A stretch of DNA of 25,227 nt from Verrucomicrobia bacterium UBA3750 (GTDB lineage Bacteria; Verrucomicrobiota; Kiritimatiellia; RFP12; UBA1067), in NCBI GenBank assembly GCA_002371755.1, contig DFGM01000151.1, forward strand, positions 1 to 25,227, given 5' to 3'. The notes beneath the pieces are model-generated. The model had not been told where the DNA came from, ran no database searches, and saw nothing but the letters and a program-made list of their open reading frames with translations. The translations under genes were made by a program, and so were the position numbers. Positions 1 to 7,731 of the stretch are shown here, one piece after another; the first letter of the stretch is position 1; each line of letters begins with the position of its first letter.

Positions 1-47
<47 letters not shown>

Positions 48-48
<1 letters not shown>

Positions 49-710
49 TGTTGCCCAAGGCATTTCTTTTCGATTTCGACGGCACTCTGATGGATACGGA
101 GGCCGTTTGGACGCGTGCTATCGTGGATATGGTCGTCTCTCGCGGCGGCAAGACCACTTTCCGCCAGATTCTCCCCTCAGTCATTGGCAGAAACTGGCTT
201 GAAATAGACAAGTGGCTGCACGCCAAATTCCCGGAGCTCGGCAACACCACCCCCATGCAGGACGCAATCGAATTGAGGCGCCACTACAATCGCCGCATAG
301 ACGGCGACCCGAGAGCACTCAGAATAAACTCGTCCATAGATTTCTTCCGCAAGGCGGCGGAACTTGCCACATGCGCCATTGTCACCGGTTCTCCCAGAGA
401 CGATGTGGCGGCGATGATTGCCTTGTGCGGACTTGCCGAAAAGACGGCGTTCGTGCTCGGGGCCGGCGAATACGAAAGAGGCAAGCCTGCACCGGACTGC
501 TATATCAAGGCCGCCGATCTGCTGGGCGTCTGCCCCGAGGATTGCGTCGTGATCGAAGATTCCGCCGTCGGTGTGCAGGCGGGCGTGGCCGCCGGTATGC
601 GCGTAATCGCTCTCGACAGGCGCAAAGACATGCCGCAAATCTTTTCGGGCCAGACTTGGCTCGTCCACGACCTCTCGGAGTTCGACTTCGAAAAGGAGTT
701 CGCCAAATGA
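48..710 (+). CDS. HAD-superfamily hydrolase, beta-phosphoglucomutase/phosphatase-like
   Basis: This 220-aa protein has all four HAD motifs: DFDGT at residues 9-13 (nucleophile Asp9, acid/base Asp11), IVTGS at 111-115, Lys146 in GKPAPD, and the acidic pair Glu170-Asp171 in VIEDS. The alpha-helical cap between motifs I and II is that of subfamily IA (beta-phosphoglucomutase, phosphoglycolate phosphatase and sugar-phosphatase relatives). It should be a cytoplasmic Mg-dependent phosphatase or phosphomutase; the substrate cannot be read from sequence. ATG48 is chosen because it overlaps the upstream stop (TGATG) and the protein then begins directly at the first beta-strand; an in-frame ATG at 24 lies inside the upstream gene. 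It overlaps the next gene by ATGA. Confidence 0.9.
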
Positions 711-1237
711 GCAGAGACAAGCTTTTCGACAGTTTCTACGCTTTGAAGCATGTGAAGTTTGTGTTACGTCCCCAAAAGACGCTTGAAACCTTCGGCTCCA
801 CCATTGTCAATTACCATCTCGTCTCCGAATTGGAGGATAATCCCAACAAGATTCGCATCCGCGAAGGAAGGCTGGAAGCGCACCCCCCGGTGATAGTGGC
901 TACGCGCAATGCCGGCATCACGGTGGAAGGGCTCCCCGACGAGGCGCGCAAATATCTCGAATACCTGCGCGACAACGATGAGGATTTCTGCGTCCTGCGG
1001 TACGGCTTCCATATGAAGAGCGACAACTTCTCCGAGCAGATTGTCACTGATCGCGTCGCCGCAGTGTCGGAGAGGGTGAAGAATGCGGTGAAAGCGAGCG
1101 GCGAACCGTTTTCCGCGGTTATCGAGTGCCTGGACGATCCATGGTCGGTAGCGGTGGTTGAATTGTGGCGCACCGAAGTGCAGCGTTCCGGCCCCAGGAA
1201 CATAATCGATCTCAAAAACAAGGGCAAACTATTCTGA
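707..1237 (+). CDS. conserved-looking hypothetical protein, 176 aa
   Basis: The start ATG707 overlaps the HAD stop (ATGA), and the stop TGA lies 11 bases before the ParA start, so the gene sits inside a tight operon. I do not recognise a named domain. The protein is soluble, with no signal peptide or membrane segment, and has a mixed alpha/beta look. The middle (residues 60-110) is rich in acidic residues and aromatics, and the C-terminus is basic. Codon use matches its neighbours and the frame is uninterrupted, so the gene is real. I vaguely recall similar hypotheticals beginning MSRDxLFDSFY in Verrucomicrobia-like genomes, but cannot confirm this. Position next to secA and parA suggests a housekeeping role; no function is proposed. 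Confidence 0.8.
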   Translation: MSRDKLFDSFYALKHVKFVLRPQKTLETFGSTIVNYHLVSELEDNPNKIRIREGRLEAHPPVIVATRNAGITVEGLPDEARKYLEYLRDNDEDFCVLRYGFHMKSDNFSEQIVTDRVAAVSERVKNAVKASGEPFSAVIECLDDPWSVAVVELWRTEVQRSGPRNIIDLKNKGKLF

Positions 1238-1248
1238 GGACGGCAAGA

Positions 1249-2205
1249 ATGTCACGCAGAACGAAGATCATAGCTATAGCGAACCAAAAGGGCGGGGTAG
1301 GAAAGACGACGACCGTGGTCAATCTGGCTGCGGCGCTTTCCGCGCGTCGAAGGACGGTACTTGTGGTCGACTTGGATCCGCAGGCGCACGCCACGCTCGG
1401 GCTTGGGCTCGAAAAGACCGTGGGTGGCTCGATGTACCCCGTCCTTCTGGGAGACAAGCCAATAGCCGACGTAATCCAGCCTACGAAATGGAACAACCTC
1501 AACGTGATTCCATCGGAAGTGGATCTCGCAGGCGCGGAACTCGACTTCGGCATGCGCGAGGACAGGCTCGTAATGATACGCGAGGCCCTCGCACCCGTAA
1601 AAGAATCTGGCGCGTTTGACTATATACTCCTCGATTGCCCGCCTTCTCTCGGCATAGTGATGACGTCTTCCCTCGTTGCGGCGGACGGCGTACTCATCCC
1701 GATTCAGGCGGAGTTTCTGGCGATGGACGGCCTAGCGCTTATCACTTCGTCCATAAACCGCATCCGTGCAGGCGCAAATCCTTCCCTCGAACTCAATGGG
1801 ATCGTGTTTACGATGGTGAACGCGCAGGCGAAGCTCGCCCAGGATGTGATGGAGGAAGTGCGCAAGCATTTCACCGACCGCGTATACGAGACTCTAATCC
1901 CGCGCAATGTGCGTGTATCGGAAGCGCCCTCCACCGGCACTCCAGTGGTGTTTCTCGACCCCCGCTCCCGCGGTGCGGAGGCCTACAAGGCTTTCGCCTG
2001 GGAGTTCATGGCGAAAAACCCCACCCGCTACGATATTCCGTCCCCTGCAGCGGCATCGGCCGCGGCAACCGCTCCCGCAGAAGCCAATGCGGCAGAGGCA
2101 TCGGCTTCCGCACCGGCGGCATCAACGCCTGTCTCTGACGCTACCGCACAAACCCCGTCCAGTGCAGAGCCGCCGGTTTTGACGCAGGCGCAAAAAGATG
2201 CGTAA
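1249..2205 (+). CDS. ParA/Soj-family chromosome-partitioning ATPase
   Basis: This 318-aa protein carries the deviant Walker A box KGGVGKTT (residues 14-21, signature Lys14 and Lys19), the A' motif DLDPQ (41-45) and the Walker B region ILLDCPP (126-132). Members dimerise on ATP, bind DNA non-specifically and move ParB-parS complexes or other cargo. ATG1249 has GAGGA eight bases upstream, and the family N-terminus follows at once. Residues 264-318 form an Ala/Pro/Ser/Thr-rich low-complexity tail absent from typical Soj (about 255 aa). No parB follows; a membrane protein and a glycosyltransferase do, so this may be an orphan ParA or have its partner elsewhere. It overlaps the next gene by 8 bases. 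Confidence 0.9.
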   Translation: MSRRTKIIAIANQKGGVGKTTTVVNLAAALSARRRTVLVVDLDPQAHATLGLGLEKTVGGSMYPVLLGDKPIADVIQPTKWNNLNVIPSEVDLAGAELDFGMREDRLVMIREALAPVKESGAFDYILLDCPPSLGIVMTSSLVAADGVLIPIQAEFLAMDGLALITSSINRIRAGANPSLELNGIVFTMVNAQAKLAQDVMEEVRKHFTDRVYETLIPRNVRVSEAPSTGTPVVFLDPRSRGAEAYKAFAWEFMAKNPTRYDIPSPAAASAAATAPAEANAAEASASAPAASTPVSDATAQTPSSAEPPVLTQAQKDA

Positions 2206-3340
2206 GAGCGCACTCGTCTTTCTCGTCTTCTTCGCCATCTATGCGTCAAGTGCGCAAAGGGGGCTGGGGTGGGGCGATTCCGGCGAGTTTCAGCATTGGA
2301 TTCTTGGCGGCGCAGATCCCTTTGCGCTGCGCGGCTTTTCCAATATCCATCCTTTATATATATGGATATGCCGCGCCATATGCACCACGCCTTTCCACGT
2401 GGCTCTCATATCCGCCTTTTTCGGCGCTCTTTCTGTGGCGGGACTCTGTTTATGCACCAATTCCGCACCTCTCGCCGTCGCGTTTGGCTTTTCGCACATG
2501 CTCTGGTGGCTATCTTCATTGGCCGAAGTCCAAACCATGAATCTCGCGATTTGCGCCTTCGCCACTCTCTTTTTCCTCAAATATCTCGAATCCGGGAAGG
2601 GCGCACATTGCTTGGCTGCCGCATTTCTCGCGGGGCTTGAACTCGAATGCCACAATTTCGCACTCCTGCTCCTCCCCGTATTTTTCGCTTTCGCACTGTC
2701 CCGCCGGGCGAGCGTGAAGCTGCTTGTTCTTTCCGCCCTGACATTCTGCCTCGGCGCATCATATTGGCTTTTGGCTCTTTTCACACGCGGCGTTGCCGAT
2801 GTGCTGGTGGGTGCCTATGGCGCAAAGGTGGCAGGTTTCTGGCCTCTGGATGCAAAAGCAGCCGCTTTCAACTACGCGCTCGCTGCGATTTCGTTCGTTC
2901 CGCTGACGATTTGCGCTCTCGCCAGAACGCGCGAGGCGGCTGTAAAACCGTCTGCTGCGCCTACGCGCATGTGTGCTTGCGTCCTTTTCTGCATCAATGC
3001 ACTCTTCGTCGCACGCTATTTCGTGCCAGACCAGGCCACCTTCATCCTGCCCACGCTCTTCTTCGCCTACATTGCCTTTTGCCCGGCCGGCGTCTCTTGG
3101 CGCCGCGCGATAATTGCGTCATTTGCAGGGCTTGCATCAATTGTCGCGGCATTTGCTCTTCTCGCCCACGCTCCACAAGATACAGCCCGAACGAAACGTC
3201 ATCCTGGACGCGACGACGCACGCTATTTCGCATTCCCCTGGAAAGCCCACGAAGATTCAGCCGCACGTTGCGCCGCTTCGCTGGGGCTTGATGCCAAAGA
3301 GTGGGATGGCTACAATATGGAAAGGATTTCGGAGAAATGA
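2198..3340 (+). CDS. multispanning membrane protein, DUF2723 / TMEM260-like (putative glycosyltransferase fold)
   Basis: This 380-aa protein starts with a hydrophobic helix followed by WGDSGEF (residues 25-31), the exit-loop Asp/Glu motif typical of DUF2723 proteins, which are GT-C-like and relate to protein O-mannosyltransferases. About eight to ten hydrophobic segments follow up to residue ~330, then a hydrophilic tail. DUF2723 members I recall are usually well over 500 aa, so this copy is short, lacking the large C-terminal region. The gene overlaps parA by 8 bases and shares ATGA with the GT2 gene, so it is probably co-expressed with that glycosyltransferase and may handle polyprenyl-linked sugars in the inner membrane. 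That role is inference; the family assignment rests mainly on the GDSGEF motif and topology. Confidence 0.7.
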   Translation: MRKSALVFLVFFAIYASSAQRGLGWGDSGEFQHWILGGADPFALRGFSNIHPLYIWICRAICTTPFHVALISAFFGALSVAGLCLCTNSAPLAVAFGFSHMLWWLSSLAEVQTMNLAICAFATLFFLKYLESGKGAHCLAAAFLAGLELECHNFALLLLPVFFAFALSRRASVKLLVLSALTFCLGASYWLLALFTRGVADVLVGAYGAKVAGFWPLDAKAAAFNYALAAISFVPLTICALARTREAAVKPSAAPTRMCACVLFCINALFVARYFVPDQATFILPTLFFAYIAFCPAGVSWRRAIIASFAGLASIVAAFALLAHAPQDTARTKRHPGRDDARYFAFPWKAHEDSAARCAASLGLDAKEWDGYNMERISEK

Positions 3341-4146
3341 AACTCGCCGTCGTCATTACCACCAAGAACGAAGAAGCCAACATCGCCAACTGCATCCATT
3401 CCTTCGACGCTTTCCGGGACGAAGTCGAGGTAATCGTGGTGGATAATTCTTCCACAGACAAGACGAAGGAAATCGCCGCATCGTTGGGAGCGAAAGTGCT
3501 CGATACGGGACCTGAACGCTCCGCGCAACGCAATCTCGGCTGGCGCACGGCTTCGTCGGAGTGGGTCGTGATTCTCGATGCCGACATGATTCTTCCCGAA
3601 CCCACAATCCGCGAGATTCTGGCGAAGTGTGCGTCCGGGGCCGACAGCGAAACCGAGGCGTATTGGATCCCGGAAGTGCGCACCGGCGAGGGCATTCGGG
3701 TAAAAGCGCGCAACTTCGAACGCTCCTTCTATGACGGCACGTGCGTGGACGCCTTGCGCCTTTTTTCAAAGAAGGTTCTCGAAAAGACGGGTGGCTACGA
3801 CGAGAAACTCATTGCCGGACCCGAAGACTGGGATCTCGACATCAGGGTGCTCGCCACTGGCGCCAAATGCGAAGTCCTTAAAGGCAACCTTATACACAAC
3901 GAGAAGCGCCTCACGCTCGCGAAGATGCTTTCCAAGAAAGCGTACTATACGAAATCCTTTGCCGCATACAAGGCGAAATGGCCGGGCAACGCGACTGTAA
4001 GGAAGCAGTTTTCGCCCCTTTACCGCTATTTTGGCGTGTTTGCGGAGAACGGCAAATGGCGCAAGGCGCTACGCCACCCGATACTGTTCTCAGTCATGAT
4101 GTTCGAACGCGTTCTCGTAGGTATCGTCTATCTCCTCCATGGCTAG
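3337..4146 (+). CDS. family 2 glycosyltransferase
   Basis: This 269-aa protein opens with the GT-A nucleotide-sugar fold: VVITTKNEE (residues 5-13), VVDNSSTD (34-41) and the metal-binding DAD (81-83), then the acceptor-side GPEDWDLD (162-169) containing the ED pair that usually supplies the catalytic base. It should transfer a sugar from a nucleotide donor to a lipid or glycan acceptor at the cytoplasmic face. A C-terminal hydrophobic stretch near residues 250-267 may be a membrane contact. ATG3337 overlaps the stop of the DUF2723-like gene (ATGA) and gives the canonical N-terminus; an in-frame ATG 12 codons upstream lies inside that gene. The donor and acceptor are unknown. This is the last gene of the run. 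Confidence 0.9.
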   Translation: MKLAVVITTKNEEANIANCIHSFDAFRDEVEVIVVDNSSTDKTKEIAASLGAKVLDTGPERSAQRNLGWRTASSEWVVILDADMILPEPTIREILAKCASGADSETEAYWIPEVRTGEGIRVKARNFERSFYDGTCVDALRLFSKKVLEKTGGYDEKLIAGPEDWDLDIRVLATGAKCEVLKGNLIHNEKRLTLAKMLSKKAYYTKSFAAYKAKWPGNATVRKQFSPLYRYFGVFAENGKWRKALRHPILFSVMMFERVLVGIVYLLHG

Positions 4147-4192
4147 ACATCCGCCATCGTGCGTTCATTGAAAGCGCTGGAGACTGCGCCAC

Positions 4193-4221
4193 TTCACACA
4201 CGCGCACGGATATGGTATAAT
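4193..4221 (+). promoter_or_regulatory. promoter of the yejBE-like operon
   Basis: TTCACA (4193-4198) is followed after 17 bases by TATAAT (4216-4221), preceded by TGG to give an extended -10. The predicted start is near 4228, leaving a leader of about 35 nt with the ribosome site AAGGGAG at 4246-4252. Confidence 0.75.
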
Positions 4222-4262
4222 ACGGACGATTTACACACATTGCGAAAGGGAGTGCGCGAAAA

Positions 4263-5315
4263 ATGGATAGGCTTGCATATCTGGCGAGACGTCTCTTGCT
4301 GGTGATACCTACGTTTCTTGGCATAACGTTAGTATGCTTCACGCTGACGCGATTTCTGCCGGGAGGACCCGTGGAAATGCGCTTGATGCGTATGCGCGGC
4401 ATGGCGGCGGCACAGGGTGCGGCCGGGCAAAGCGCCGCCGGCGGAGCGGCACATATCACTGACGACTACAAAAAGCAGCTCGATAAACAGTTCGGCTTCG
4501 ACAAGCCCTTGGCCGTCCAGTATTGGGATTGGCTCGTCGTGAACAAGATGGGCATGACGCTCCCCAGTTACGACTATCCGAACAAGACCGCCTGGCAGCT
4601 CATAAAGTCGCGAATACCGGTTTCGGTGTGGTTCGGCGTCGCGTCATTCCTTCTTACCTATTTAATATGCGTGCCGTTGGGGATAGCAAAGGCGCTGCGG
4701 CACCGCCAGACGTTCGATGCAGTCTCGAGCGTGATTGTCTTTATAGCCTACGCAATACCGTCGTTTGCGCTGGCGATGTCGCTGAAGATGTTTTTGTGCG
4801 GGACGGTGGATGGATTGTGGGATGTATTCCCTCTGGGCGGCATAGCGAGCGATTTTGATACGCCTCCCGGGTTTTGGCAAGCGTTTGCCGATCGCGCCTG
4901 GCACATGGTGCTCCCCATCACCTGCTATGTGGCCGGAGGGTTCGCCATGCTCACATTGCTCATGAAAAACTCCCTCTTGGACCAGATTTCGGCCGATTAT
5001 GTGCGCACGGTGATTGCGAAGGGGGGCACGCGACGCCGTGCCATATGGTGTCACGCTTTCAGAAACGCGCTCATCCCCATCGCTACGGGCTTGGGCCCCA
5101 TGATAGGGCTTCTCTTCGCCGGCAGCATCATCATCGAGACCATCTTCGAGATTCCGGGAATGGGAAGACTTTCGTGGGATGCCCTTGTAGGACGCGACTA
5201 CGCCGTGTTTCTCGCGCTTCTCGCGCTTACGGCGAGCTTCCAGCTCATCGGCAACCTCATATCGGACATCCTCTACATGGTAATCGATCCCAGGATTGAC
5301 TTCTCTAAGAAATAA
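4263..5315 (+). CDS. yejB: peptide/oligopeptide ABC transporter permease, YejB-like
   Basis: This 350-aa protein has the DppB/OppB/YejB layout: an N-terminal membrane helix (residues 10-30), the RFLPGGP turn (30-36), a periplasmic loop (about 37-120) and five further hydrophobic segments. A cytoplasmic EAA-type coupling loop lies around residues 245-270 (DYVRTVIAKG onward). YejB with YejE forms the inner-membrane channel of the YejABEF importer, which takes up microcin C-like peptides in enterobacteria. The long, Ala/Gly-rich loop before the first conserved QFGFDKP block matches YejB better than OppB. The next gene is the partner permease, 12 bases on. No binding protein or ATPase gene lies nearby. 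Substrate is inferred from family only. Confidence 0.85.
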   Translation: MDRLAYLARRLLLVIPTFLGITLVCFTLTRFLPGGPVEMRLMRMRGMAAAQGAAGQSAAGGAAHITDDYKKQLDKQFGFDKPLAVQYWDWLVVNKMGMTLPSYDYPNKTAWQLIKSRIPVSVWFGVASFLLTYLICVPLGIAKALRHRQTFDAVSSVIVFIAYAIPSFALAMSLKMFLCGTVDGLWDVFPLGGIASDFDTPPGFWQAFADRAWHMVLPITCYVAGGFAMLTLLMKNSLLDQISADYVRTVIAKGGTRRRAIWCHAFRNALIPIATGLGPMIGLLFAGSIIIETIFEIPGMGRLSWDALVGRDYAVFLALLALTASFQLIGNLISDILYMVIDPRIDFSKK

Positions 5316-5327
5316 GGAGTGTACCCA

Positions 5328-6416
5328 ATGTTCCATTTCTCACCTCTTGCAAAGAAACGCTGGCGCAGCTTCAGGCGCATCCGCCGCGCCTGGTGGTCGC
5401 TGATCGGACTTGGCGCGATATTCGTATTCTGCATGCTTGCGGATGTGGTGTGCCCTTGCGACCCGCGTGCCGTTGTGGATACCGCCACCCTGGAAAAATA
5501 CCGCACGCCGGTAATCGAGCGGACATACGATATAAAGACCGTGCGCTACAACCTCGGCGCCAATGGCGAAATCTGGGATTACGAGGGTCCGAAGGATGTC
5601 AACGAGTCCGATTACAATATAACACGTACGCCCAAAGAGGGCTATACGCGCGTATTCATGCAGCCCAAGGCTCCGCCGACCGTCACCGAAAAAGTGCTTG
5701 AACCCCCGGAGATTTCCTTCCCGTTCCGGCCATGCAAGGAACATCCCTTCGGCATAGATGCCGGCGGAAGGGATGTCTATGCGCGCGTCATACACGGCAT
5801 GCGCATCGCGCTTCTCTTTGGCTTGGTGCTTGCATTCTGGGCAATGTTCATCGGGCTTGTAATCGGTGCTGCGGAGGGCTATTTCGGAGGTGCCACGGAT
5901 ATGCTCTGCCAGCGCTTCACTGAAATATGGTCGGCAGTGCCGTTCCTGTATGTGATGATTTTTATCGGCTCCACGATGGGCCGCTCCTTCACGATACTTC
6001 TCGTGTGCTACGGCATATTCAATTGGATAGCCGTAAGCTACTATATGCGTGCCGAGTTCCTGCGCCTTCGGGTGCGCACATTCGTGGAGGCGGCGAAATG
6101 CCAGGGCTTTTCGGCTGCAAGGATAATCTTCTCGCACATCCTCCCCAACGCGATGACGCCGCTAATTACGCTCTTCCCGTTCCTGCTGATGGGCGCGATA
6201 GGCTCCCTGGCCGCGCTCGACTTCCTTGGCTTCGGCTTGCCGCCCATGACGCCGAGCTGCGGCGAACTCATGAACCAGGCGCAGCAGTTCCGCTGGGCAT
6301 GGTGGCTCATCTTGTTCCCGGCGCTCGCCCTCTTCGTCGTCATGTTCCTGACCGTGCTCGTGGGCGAAGGCTTGCGCGATGCGTTCGACCCGCGCCAGAA
6401 GTCGAAACTGGAATAA
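5328..6416 (+). CDS. yejE: peptide/oligopeptide ABC transporter permease, YejE-like
   Basis: This 362-aa DppC/OppC/YejE permease begins with the FSPLAKKRWRSF-type cytoplasmic N-terminus and one membrane helix (about residues 22-42). A long periplasmic stretch follows (about 43-150), and then five membrane helices around an EAA-type loop with RTFVEAAKCQGFSAARII. The conserved HPFGIDAGGRDVYARVIHGMR block lies just before the second helix, as in YejE. ATG5328 is chosen over an in-frame GTG at 5319 because TAAGGAG (5313-5319) sits eight bases before it. The periplasmic region is elongated relative to OppC. It pairs with the upstream YejB-like protein. The operon appears to end here, so ATPase and binding protein must come from elsewhere. 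Confidence 0.85.
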   Translation: MFHFSPLAKKRWRSFRRIRRAWWSLIGLGAIFVFCMLADVVCPCDPRAVVDTATLEKYRTPVIERTYDIKTVRYNLGANGEIWDYEGPKDVNESDYNITRTPKEGYTRVFMQPKAPPTVTEKVLEPPEISFPFRPCKEHPFGIDAGGRDVYARVIHGMRIALLFGLVLAFWAMFIGLVIGAAEGYFGGATDMLCQRFTEIWSAVPFLYVMIFIGSTMGRSFTILLVCYGIFNWIAVSYYMRAEFLRLRVRTFVEAAKCQGFSAARIIFSHILPNAMTPLITLFPFLLMGAIGSLAALDFLGFGLPPMTPSCGELMNQAQQFRWAWWLILFPALALFVVMFLTVLVGEGLRDAFDPRQKSKLE

Positions 6417-6428
6417 AAGCCACACGCC

Positions 6429-6460
6429 GGGGGTGGAATGCAAAAATCTTTCGCACCCCC
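6429..6460 (+). terminator. possible terminator hairpin after yejE
   Basis: GGGGGTG (6429-6435) and CACCCCC (6454-6460) form a perfect 7-bp stem with an 18-base loop, 12 bases after the yejE stop. It has no T-tract, so it may be Rho-assisted or simply a 3'-end stabiliser. Confidence 0.4.
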
Positions 6461-6461
6461 C

Positions 6462-6490
6462 TTGCGCGGCGGGGCGGAATATGCTAAAAT
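6462..6490 (+). promoter_or_regulatory. promoter of acpP
   Basis: TTGCGC (6462-6467), a 17-base spacer and TAAAAT (6485-6490) preceded by TGC form an extended -10 promoter. The predicted start near 6497 leaves a leader of about 27 nt. The ribosome site is AAGGAGA at 6509-6515. Confidence 0.7.
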
Positions 6491-6523
6491 ACTCTCATCC
6501 AACCAAACAAGGAGAAAGAAAAA

Positions 6524-6775
6524 ATGGCAGGAAAGCTTGAAGATCGCATCAAAGACATCATCGTCGAACAGCTGGGTGTCAACGCCGAACAGGTGACGCC
6601 TGAGGCTTCGTTCATCGACGATTTGGGCGCTGACTCTCTCGACTCCGTCGAGTTGATTATGGCGTTCGAAGAAGAATTTGGTGCGGCCATCCCCGAAGAG
6701 GACGCCGAGAAGCTTACGACCGTCGGCAAGGTGGTCGAGTATCTGAAGTCCAAAGGCTACGGGGACGATAAGTAA
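6524..6775 (+). CDS. acpP: acyl carrier protein
   Basis: This 83-aa acidic protein contains the phosphopantetheine attachment site [10 protein letters not shown], with the modified serine at residue 38. The four-helix ACP layout and length are standard. It carries growing acyl chains as 4'-phosphopantetheine thioesters in type II fatty-acid synthesis in the cytoplasm. The start follows a good AAGGAGA site by eight bases. Unlike the common fabD-fabG-acpP-fabF arrangement it stands alone with its own promoter and a strong terminator. The next gene, an acyl-ACP thioesterase, would use its acylated form as substrate. Confidence 0.97.
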   Translation: MAGKLEDRIKDIIVEQLGVNAEQVTPEASFIDDLGADSLDSVELIMAFEEEFGAAIPEEDAEKLTTVGKVVEYLKSKGYGDDK

Positions 6776-6812
6776 CCTGGCGCCCTGAACAAGGGCTAAG
6801 CCAAAACGCCAA

Positions 6813-6849
6813 AAAGGGATTCCACGGCAAGCAGCCGGGGAATCCCTTT
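6813..6849 (+). terminator. intrinsic terminator of acpP
   Basis: AAAGGGATTCC (6813-6823) and GGAATCCCTTT (6839-6849) form a perfect 11-bp stem. An inner CGGC/GCCG stem (6825-6828, 6834-6837) closes the AAGCA loop. It lies 38 bases after the acpP stop. The T-tract is weak but T-rich sequence follows. Confidence 0.8.
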
Positions 6850-6924
6850 GCTATTATGCCTTTTCGCAACTCGACTGGCGACAATACGACTTGAAGATTT
6901 CGCTAACGATGCAAGGTGAAGAAA

Positions 6925-6933
6925 TGGTATAAT
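6925..6933 (+). promoter_or_regulatory. extended -10 promoter, leaderless, of the thioesterase gene
   Basis: TGGTATAAT (6925-6933) is a perfect extended -10; no convincing -35 lies at the right spacing. Only seven bases separate it from the ATG at 6941, so transcription should begin at or one base before the start codon. There is no ribosome-binding site, consistent with a leaderless mRNA. Confidence 0.7.
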
Positions 6934-6940
6934 ATTCTCC

Positions 6941-7687
6941 ATGGATACTCATGGCGCATACGATTTCAAGGTTCGCTCTTACGAATGCTCGAAATATGGC
7001 ATTGCGACGCTGCCGACGATTTGCAACTATTTGCAGGAGGCGGCATCGCTGAATGCGGAAGAGCTAAAGTTTTCGAAAAGCAATTTCGCGGAGTCGGGAA
7101 ACAACATCTCGTGGGTGTTGACTCGTCTTAGAGTAAAGATGTCCCGCTATCCGCGCTGGGGTGAGAACGTCTGCGTGCTTACATTCCCGCGCGGGGGACG
7201 CAAAATCACGGCTTGGCGCGATTTCGTGCTCTACGGCTCCGGCGGGTCTGACGAAGTCATAGGGTGCGCAACCTCGGAATGGATGATAATAGACCTTTCG
7301 ACACGCAAAATCGTCCCTGTCCCGCAAAGAGTGTTCGCTCTTGCCAATACGGAGCGCGAACCCGTGCTCGGCACATCGCCGTTTGCGCCAAAACTGAAGT
7401 TTCCCGAATCTGGAACATCTTGCAGGATGGAGTTCAAGGCGCAGAATTCCCATATCGACCTGAATGGACATGTCAACAATTCGCACTATGTGGAATGGTT
7501 GATGGAGCCATTTGAAGGCGGCATGGCGAATGAGTTCGAGATTGTGTTCCGCTCAGAGACATTTGCCGGAGAGAAGGTGGTGCTTGAAGTTGCAAAGGAT
7601 GATGATGGCGTCTCCATGCATCGCGTCTCCAGTGCCGACGGCGAGACGCATGCCATAGCCAGAATCTCCCCTGCCGCCGCGCCATGA
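6941..7687 (+). CDS. acyl-ACP thioesterase (FatA/FatB-type)
   Basis: This 248-aa protein has the double-hotdog layout of the plant FatA/FatB and bacterial acyl-ACP thioesterase family. The N-terminal VRSYECSKYGIATLPTICN block and LQEAASLNAEEL helix form the first hotdog. The second hotdog carries the signature D-x-N-G-H-V-N-N (residues 173-180), which includes the catalytic Asp173, Asn175 and His177. It hydrolyses acyl-ACP to free fatty acid in the cytoplasm. The first residues match the family N-terminus, so ATG6941 is right despite its closeness to the -10 element. Its neighbour acpP supplies the substrate carrier, but a terminator separates the two genes. Confidence 0.9.
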   Translation: MDTHGAYDFKVRSYECSKYGIATLPTICNYLQEAASLNAEELKFSKSNFAESGNNISWVLTRLRVKMSRYPRWGENVCVLTFPRGGRKITAWRDFVLYGSGGSDEVIGCATSEWMIIDLSTRKIVPVPQRVFALANTEREPVLGTSPFAPKLKFPESGTSCRMEFKAQNSHIDLNGHVNNSHYVEWLMEPFEGGMANEFEIVFRSETFAGEKVVLEVAKDDDGVSMHRVSSADGETHAIARISPAAAP

Positions 7688-7716
7688 TATTTCGGCGGCG
7701 GTTGTTTCTCGCCGCC
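7673..7716. terminator. GC-rich three-arm dyad between convergent genes
   Basis: GCCGCCG (7673-7679) can pair with CGGCGGC (7693-7699), a 7-bp stem followed by GGTTGTTTC on the plus strand. The same GGCGGC (7694-7699) can instead pair with GCCGCC (7711-7716), which serves the minus strand. The first arm overlaps the thioesterase stop region. It is a plausible compact two-way terminator, though T-tracts are poor. Confidence 0.45.
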
Positions 7717-7731
7717 ATGAGACATAATGTG

